Positions 13,075 through 16,720 of a DNA stretch of 16,720 nt are shown here, one piece after another. Below the pieces are notes generated by a model, which was given only the letters and a program-made list of their open reading frames with translations, had not been told where the DNA came from and did no database searches. This DNA comes from an uncultured Lachnospiraceae bacterium (GTDB taxonomy: Bacteria > Bacillota_A > Clostridia > Lachnospirales > Lachnospiraceae), in the NCBI GenBank assembly GCA_949957035.1, contig CATLIP010000016.1, positions 1 to 16,720 of the forward strand, given 5' to 3'. How positions within the stretch are numbered: the first letter of the stretch is position 1; the number at the start of each line of letters is the position of its first letter. Position numbers and translations under genes: made by a program.

Positions 13075-14478
13075 ATGTCTATTGAATATCTGGGTCTTAG
13101 CAGTATTAACGGCCCTCTTGTTGTGCTGGAAGGGCTGCAGGGTGCGTTTTTTGATGAGATTGTGGAGTTTGTGGTGGACGGCAATACGAAGAAGATGGGC
13201 CGTATTGTGGAGTTGTATGAGGATAAGGCGATGATTCAGGTCTTCGAGGGAACGGAGAATATGTCGCTTAGGAATACCCATACGCGGCTGACCGGACATC
13301 CCATGGAGGTGGCGGTTTCCCCGGAAGTGCTGGGGCGTACGTTTAACGGCGTCGGGGTGCCGATTGACGGGCTTGGGACGATTGGGTCTGCCGAGAAGAG
13401 AGACGTGAACGGCCTGCCGCTGAATCCGGTCCGCAGGGAGTATCCAAGGAATTATATCCGGACGGGAATCTCTGCCATTGACGGGCTGACCACGTTGATT
13501 CGGGGGCAGAAGCTTCCGATTTTTTCGGGGAACGGGCTTCCCCATGACCAGTTGGCGGCGCAGATTGTGAAACAGGCGTCCCTTGGGGACGGGACGAATG
13601 AGAATTTTGCCGTGGTGTTTGGGGCGATGGGCGTCAAGCATGATGTTGCGGAGTTTTTCCGCAAGACTTTTGAGGAGAGCGGCGTGTCTGACCATGTGTG
13701 TATGTTCCTGAATCTGGCCAACGACCCTGTGGTAGAGCGTCTGATTACGCCTAAGGTGGCGCTTACGGTGGCGGAGTATCTGGCGTTTGAGTGTAATATG
13801 CATATTCTGGTGATTCTGACGGATATGACGTCTTTTGCGGAAGCGATGCGTGAGGTGTCTTCTTCCAGGGGGGAGATTCCCTCCAGAAAGGGGTATCCTG
13901 GGTATCTGTACAGTGAGCTGGCCACGCTTTATGAGCGGGCGGGGATTGTGCAGGGGGCCAGCGGCTCTGTGACACAGCTTCCGATTCTGACCATGCCCAA
14001 TGATGATATTACCCATCCGATTCCGGATTTGACCGGGTACATTACGGAGGGGCAGGTGGTGCTTGACCGGAACCTCCATGGGCAGGCTGTGTATCCGCCC
14101 ATTAGTATCCTTCCTTCTCTGTCCCGTCTGATGAAGGATGGGATTGGCGAGGGGTATACGAGAGAAGACCATCAGGGACTTGCGAATCAGTTGTTCTCTG
14201 CTTATGCGAAGGTGGGGGAGGCGAGGAATCTGGCTTCTGTTATCGGTGAAGATGAGCTGTCTCCGCTTGATAAGAAGTACCTGAAGTTTGGCGAGGAGTT
14301 CGAGAAGCATTATATCGGCCAGGGACCGACGGAGAACCGGTCGATTCAGGATACGCTGGATCTGGGATGGCGGCTCTTGGGTGTTCTGCCTAAGGAAGAG
14401 CTGGACCGGATCGACACGAAGCTGGTGGAGAAGTATTATCCTCATGAAAGCGGTGTAATCGAGGACGGCGTGGTTTGA
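13075..14478 (+). CDS. ntpB: V/A-type ATPase non-catalytic subunit B
   Basis: Subunit B alternates with A in the head and contributes residues to the nucleotide sites without catalysing. It has 467 residues. After the N-terminal barrel (EYLGLSSINGPLVVLEG) comes a degenerate P-loop, IFSGNGLPHDQLAAQI, which lacks the GKT lysine as expected for B. FGAMGVKHDVAEFF, LTDMTSFAEAMREVSSSRGEIP and YPGYLYSELATLYERAG follow. The Shine-Dalgarno AAGGAGGA lies between the subunit A stop and the ATG. A 44-nt gap with its own ribosome binding site separates it from subunit D. Confidence 0.96.
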   Translation: MSIEYLGLSSINGPLVVLEGLQGAFFDEIVEFVVDGNTKKMGRIVELYEDKAMIQVFEGTENMSLRNTHTRLTGHPMEVAVSPEVLGRTFNGVGVPIDGLGTIGSAEKRDVNGLPLNPVRREYPRNYIRTGISAIDGLTTLIRGQKLPIFSGNGLPHDQLAAQIVKQASLGDGTNENFAVVFGAMGVKHDVAEFFRKTFEESGVSDHVCMFLNLANDPVVERLITPKVALTVAEYLAFECNMHILVILTDMTSFAEAMREVSSSRGEIPSRKGYPGYLYSELATLYERAGIVQGASGSVTQLPILTMPNDDITHPIPDLTGYITEGQVVLDRNLHGQAVYPPISILPSLSRLMKDGIGEGYTREDHQGLANQLFSAYAKVGEARNLASVIGEDELSPLDKKYLKFGEEFEKHYIGQGPTENRSIQDTLDLGWRLLGVLPKEELDRIDTKLVEKYYPHESGVIEDGVV

Positions 14479-14522
14479 TTAGGTATGATGCTTTGAGATT
14501 TGGCAGATGAGGAGGGCGGTAT

Positions 14523-15140
14523 ATGGACCCGAGAGAGTTTCCTACCAAAGGAAATCTGATGCTTGCTAAAAATTCTCTTGCGCTTGCCCATCAGGGGTAT
14601 GACCTTATGGATAAGAAGCGGAATATTCTTTTGAAGGAATTGATGGAATTGATTGACGAGGCGAAGAATATTCAGGAGGAGATTGATACTACATTTACCA
14701 GGGCCTATGCGTGCCTGCAGCGGGCGAATATTGAGCAGGGCATCAGTAAGGTGCAGGAGCTTGCGTTTACGGTTCCCATTGAGGAGTCGATTCGTATTCA
14801 GACCAGAAGTATTATGGGGACGGAGATTCCCCATATTAAGTATGACGATAAGCAGAATGACCTCACTTATGCGTTTGGTACGACGAAGGAGTCGATCGAT
14901 ATCGCGAGGGAGGCGTTCCGGGCGGTAAAGAATCTGACGATTAAGCTGGCTGAGGTGGAGAATGCTGCTTATCGGCTTGCGGCAAATATTAAGAAGACGC
15001 AGAAGAGAGCGAATGCGCTGAAGAATATTACGATTCCGATGTATAGTAATCTGGTGTATACGATTAATAATGCGCTGGAGGAGAAGGAACGGGAAGAGTT
15101 TACCAGGCTGAAGGTGATTAAGCGGATGCAGGGGAAATAG
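14523..15140 (+). CDS. ntpD: V/A-type ATPase central shaft subunit D
   Basis: Subunit D forms the rotating coiled-coil axle inside A3B3, with subunit F attached. It has 205 residues. The N-terminal helix (PTKGNLMLAKNSLALAHQGYDLMDKKRNILLKEL) and the C-terminal helix (VENAAYRLAANIKKTQKRANALKNITIP) are the two long antiparallel helices of the family, separated by a short beta-containing middle. GGAGGG (14511-14516) lies 6 nt upstream of the ATG. It is the last ATPase gene, and a terminator follows 9 nt after the stop. Confidence 0.95.
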   Translation: MDPREFPTKGNLMLAKNSLALAHQGYDLMDKKRNILLKELMELIDEAKNIQEEIDTTFTRAYACLQRANIEQGISKVQELAFTVPIEESIRIQTRSIMGTEIPHIKYDDKQNDLTYAFGTTKESIDIAREAFRAVKNLTIKLAEVENAAYRLAANIKKTQKRANALKNITIPMYSNLVYTINNALEEKEREEFTRLKVIKRMQGK

Positions 15141-15149
15141 GGATGAGTG

Positions 15150-15187
15150 AAGCCTTTTGGGATTAACCGGAGGCTTTGCTCTTTTTT
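15150..15187 (+). terminator. Intrinsic terminator of the V/A-ATPase operon
   Basis: AAGCCT (15150-15155) pairs with AGGCTT (15171-15176), with an inner TTGG/CCGG extension around GATTAA, followed by TGC and the run CTTTTTT (15181-15187). The U-run abuts the ribosome binding site of the next gene (15189-15195). Confidence 0.7.
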
Positions 15188-15202
15188 GAGAGGTGTATCG
15201 CT

Positions 15203-15790
15203 ATGAAAAAATGGAAAACGGTCTTGATTGTGGCTGCTGCCGTCATTTCAATGATTGTGAATATTGGGTTTAGTGTATTTTATGTATTTCAGTATAGCTC
15301 CAGAATTGTTAGAAGAGTAATATCAGATATGGGAATTGTTGATGATGATTTTCACGTACCGGATACTATTGATGATAGTGAGTCTGTGTATGAGGAAGGA
15401 CAGGAGACAACAGAGGAGAAGTTTCTTCGTATTGACAGGGAGATGCAGGCGGTTGCGGATTATCTTTACACACAGGGTATGCTTGCAGGCGTGGAGGCTG
15501 CGGACGGAATCGATACGGCGTATACTCCGATGATGGATGCGAAGGGGTGGCCGTATGCGGTCGTTTATCGGGAAAAAATGGTATTTGACGGTGGTGTAAA
15601 TGGATATAAGGTGCAGAAAGTTACCTATGAGTATATGAAAGATTATGGAGAGCAGGATGAGTTTGTCTATGAGGAAGAGTATTGCGATGAGAGCGGTAAT
15701 CCGGTTATGGACACGCAGATTCTAGGTTTTTTTCTTGTGGATAAGGATACGATGGAAGTGATGGATGAAAATACGGTGGAATGGCATTAA
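15203..15790 (+). CDS. Membrane-anchored acidic protein of unknown function
   Basis: The 195-residue protein starts MKKWKTVLIVAAAVISMIVN. Residues 7-31 form one hydrophobic segment that serves as an uncleaved anchor or signal peptide. The remaining 160 or so residues are predicted outside the cell and are rich in Asp, Glu and Tyr, with alternating charged and aromatic segments in the C-terminal half (YKVQKVTYEYMKDYG, FVYEEEYCDESG). I do not recognise a family. ATG 15203 has AGAGGTG 7 nt upstream; an upstream in-frame TTG lies inside the terminator stem and is rejected. No separate promoter fits between the terminator and this gene, so expression may come from readthrough of the ATPase operon or a promoter inside ntpD. 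It is convergent with rubrerythrin. Confidence 0.7.
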   Translation: MKKWKTVLIVAAAVISMIVNIGFSVFYVFQYSSRIVRRVISDMGIVDDDFHVPDTIDDSESVYEEGQETTEEKFLRIDREMQAVADYLYTQGMLAGVEAADGIDTAYTPMMDAKGWPYAVVYREKMVFDGGVNGYKVQKVTYEYMKDYGEQDEFVYEEEYCDESGNPVMDTQILGFFLVDKDTMEVMDENTVEWH

Positions 15791-15830
15791 TGTTAAACAA
15801 ATCAGGGTTTGACAGGAGAAAAGGAGTATT

Positions 15831-15863
15831 ATAAAAAGGGGACTTCCGTTAGCAGGAAGCCCC
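15831..15863 (-). terminator. Terminator of rubrerythrin (hairpin shared with the convergent gene)
   Basis: GGGG (15838-15841) and CTTCC (15843-15847) pair with GGAAG (15855-15859) and CCCC (15860-15863), with one bulged A and a 7-nt loop. On the minus strand a U-run (TTTTTAT, 15831-15837) follows, so it is a strong terminator for rubrerythrin. On the plus strand only a short TTTT lies a few bases later, so termination of the plus-strand gene is probably weaker. Confidence 0.8.
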
Positions 15864-15872
15864 ACATGTTTT

Positions 15873-16412
15873 CTAATAATTCTCTGCCTTAATCTGGAAA
15901 TAAGACTGAGGATGCGCACATACCGGACATTTTTCGGGAGCATTTTTGCCGACTGCAATATGACCGCAGTTCGAGCACTGCCAGATACTGTCACCTTTTT
16001 TTGAGAACACCAGGCCGCCTTCGATATTAGACAGGAGTTTGCGGTATCTTTCTTCGTGTTCTTTTTCAATCTTTCCCACTTCTTCAAACAGATACGCAAT
16101 TTCATCGAATCCTTCTTCTCTTGCTTCTTTAGCAAATGTCTCATACATATCTGTCCACTCATAATTCTCACCGTCTGCCGCGTCCTTCAAATTCTCAATG
16201 GTAGACGGAACCGAGCCGCCGTGAAGCAGCTTGAACCAGATTTTCGCATGTTCCTTTTCATTGGCGGCAGTCTCTTCAAAGATGTTGGCAATCTGTACAT
16301 AGCCGTCCTTTTTTGCCTTAGATGCGTAGTAACTGTATTTATTCCTTGCCTGGGATTCTCCGGCAAATGCAGCCTGTAGATTTGCCTCTGTTTTACTTCC
16401 TTTTAATTCCAT
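15873..16412 (-). CDS. rbr: Rubrerythrin
   Basis: Rubrerythrin is a non-haem diiron peroxidase that reduces hydrogen peroxide in anaerobes. The protein has 179 residues. The N-terminal four-helix ferritin-like domain carries the diiron ligand motifs: Glu19 ([10 protein letters not shown]), Glu52-x-x-His55 (NEKEHAKIW), the [10 protein letters not shown] segment near 97-106, and EKEH near 116-119. The C-terminal rubredoxin domain has Cys146/Cys149 (WQCSNCGH) and Cys162/Cys165 (KCPVCAHP) for the Fe(SCys)4 site. The order is classical rather than reverse rubrerythrin. A strong ribosome binding site (AAAGGAGG) lies about 10 nt upstream of the ATG. It has its own promoter with a PerR-like box and a strong terminator, so it is probably monocistronic. 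Confidence 0.96.
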   Translation of the reverse strand: MELKGSKTEANLQAAFAGESQARNKYSYYASKAKKDGYVQIANIFEETAANEKEHAKIWFKLLHGGSVPSTIENLKDAADGENYEWTDMYETFAKEAREEGFDEIAYLFEEVGKIEKEHEERYRKLLSNIEGGLVFSKKGDSIWQCSNCGHIAVGKNAPEKCPVCAHPQSYFQIKAENY

Positions 16413-16437
16413 GATTGAAATCCTCCTTTGAATAAAA

Positions 16438-16452
16438 TAGTAATGATTATTG
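16438..16452 (-). promoter_or_regulatory. Candidate PerR/Fur-type box at the rubrerythrin promoter
   Basis: On the minus strand CAATAAT-C-ATTACTA has the 7-1-7 layout of a PerR box and matches the consensus TTATAAT-N-ATTATAA at 10 of 14 positions. It lies just downstream of the -10 box over the predicted transcription start, a position suited to repression. Confidence 0.4.
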
Positions 16453-16454
16453 TT

Positions 16455-16482
16455 ATTATAGCATGTTTTTCAAAATAATCAA
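16455..16482 (-). promoter_or_regulatory. Promoter of rubrerythrin
   Basis: On the minus strand there is TTGATT (16477-16482), 16 nt, then consensus TATAAT (16455-16460). The predicted start near 16448 gives a short leader of about 35 nt. Confidence 0.65.
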
Positions 16483-16495
16483 GCATATTTTTGCA

Positions 16496-16720
16496 TTAAA
16501 GCATCGAAAAGAAGAGCGGGATGTCGGGTGGAAAGCATGTGAATACAAAGTAGAACAGAGATACGGCAACCCACAACGAAAATGTTGTTGTCTGTGATGT
16601 TTTCCGCAGACTTTTTCGATAGAAAAATGCGTCCATATAAAATCCAAAAAGGATGCTAATGATAAAGATTAAGATATCCATCACAAGGAAATTATTTCCT
16701 GTGATTCCGGTATAGGTGTA
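16496..16720 (-). CDS. DUF6512-like integral membrane protein, C-terminal part (cut by window edge)
   Basis: The minus-strand frame is open to the window edge, so 74 residues of a longer protein are seen and the internal ATG at 16681 is probably not the start. It opens YTYTGITGNNFLVMDILIF, runs through one membrane helix, a basic loop (YRKSLRK) and a second helix, and ends CFPPDIPLFFSML. From memory, DUF6512 proteins carry a Y-x-YTG-x-x-G motif near the penultimate helix and end in a PP-x-x-PLF-x-DP..YG tail. The match stops at PLF; another frame then reads FDALMQKYA and stops, hinting at a frameshift in the last codons. The function of the family is unknown. Confidence 0.55.
   Translation of the reverse strand, partial: YTYTGITGNNFLVMDILIFIISILFGFYMDAFFYRKSLRKTSQTTTFSLWVAVSLFYFVFTCFPPDIPLFFSML

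Noticed and set aside
13030..14445. A 471-codon open frame antisense to ntpB
   Set aside because: It mirrors the codon bias of subunit B, is rich in His, Arg and Pro, has no ribosome binding site and overlaps a clearly identified gene.
15809..15835. TTGACA-15-TATAAA on the plus strand, which would drive RNA antisense to rubrerythrin
   Set aside because: The spacer is short, and transcription would run at once into the terminator hairpin at 15838-15863; an antisense RNA cannot be claimed without expression data.
1..16720. CRISPR array, tRNA, insertion sequence or prophage content
   Set aside because: No regularly spaced repeats, tRNA-like cloverleaf, transposase, integrase or phage genes were seen on either strand.

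Overview
The window looks like chromosomal DNA of an anaerobic Gram-positive bacterium of the class Clostridia, most likely a Lachnospiraceae relative. The evidence is strong AGGAGG-type ribosome binding sites with some GTG/TTG starts, a V/A-type rather than F-type rotary ATPase operon, a DUF1002 (YpuA-like) secreted protein, rubrerythrin, and a DUF6512-like membrane protein. Family assignments come from reading the protein sequences; no database search was run. I see no tRNA, rRNA, CRISPR array, insertion sequence or phage gene.

Layout, left to right. (1) 1-2872, a carbohydrate locus. The N-terminus of a DeoR-type regulator (minus strand, cut by the window edge) diverges from a two-gene operon of an FGGY sugar kinase and an aldo/keto reductase. 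The divergent promoters are both recognisable and flank a perfect 14-bp palindrome, a likely operator. (2) 2873-6284, minus-strand genes: a DUF1002 exported protein with an acidic repetitive tail, a variant thioredoxin (WCGKC), an overlooked small basic ORF, a type II toxin-antitoxin pair with a YafQ-like toxin, and trmB (tRNA m7G46 methyltransferase). A long imperfect inverted repeat separates this block from the convergent aldo/keto reductase gene. (3) 6572-15140, a complete nine-gene V/A-ATPase operon in the order G/H-C-I-K-F-E-A-B-D, with short gaps or overlaps, ending in an intrinsic terminator. (4) 15203-16720: a membrane-anchored acidic protein of unknown function whose ribosome binding site directly follows the operon terminator; a convergent rubrerythrin gene sharing a bidirectional terminator; and the 3' part of a DUF6512-like membrane protein running off the right edge.

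How the genes work together. The kinase and reductase plausibly interconvert and phosphorylate a sugar or polyol under control of the divergent DeoR regulator. The nine ATPase genes make one membrane machine. The A and B subunits form the catalytic head; D, F and C form the central shaft and its adaptor; E and G/H form the peripheral stalks; I and K form the ion-translocating membrane part. Rubrerythrin is an anaerobe's peroxide defence and has a PerR-like box at its promoter. The sequence does not decide whether the ATPase moves Na+ or H+, or whether it runs as a pump or a synthase.

No clearly new system stands out. The points most worth a second look are a possible signal-peptide-like processing site in the rotor subunit K, the unusual antitoxin paired with a fully conserved YafQ toxin, the duplicated aromatic helices in the DUF1002 tail, the small basic ORF beside thioredoxin, and the possibly frameshifted DUF6512 C-terminus.
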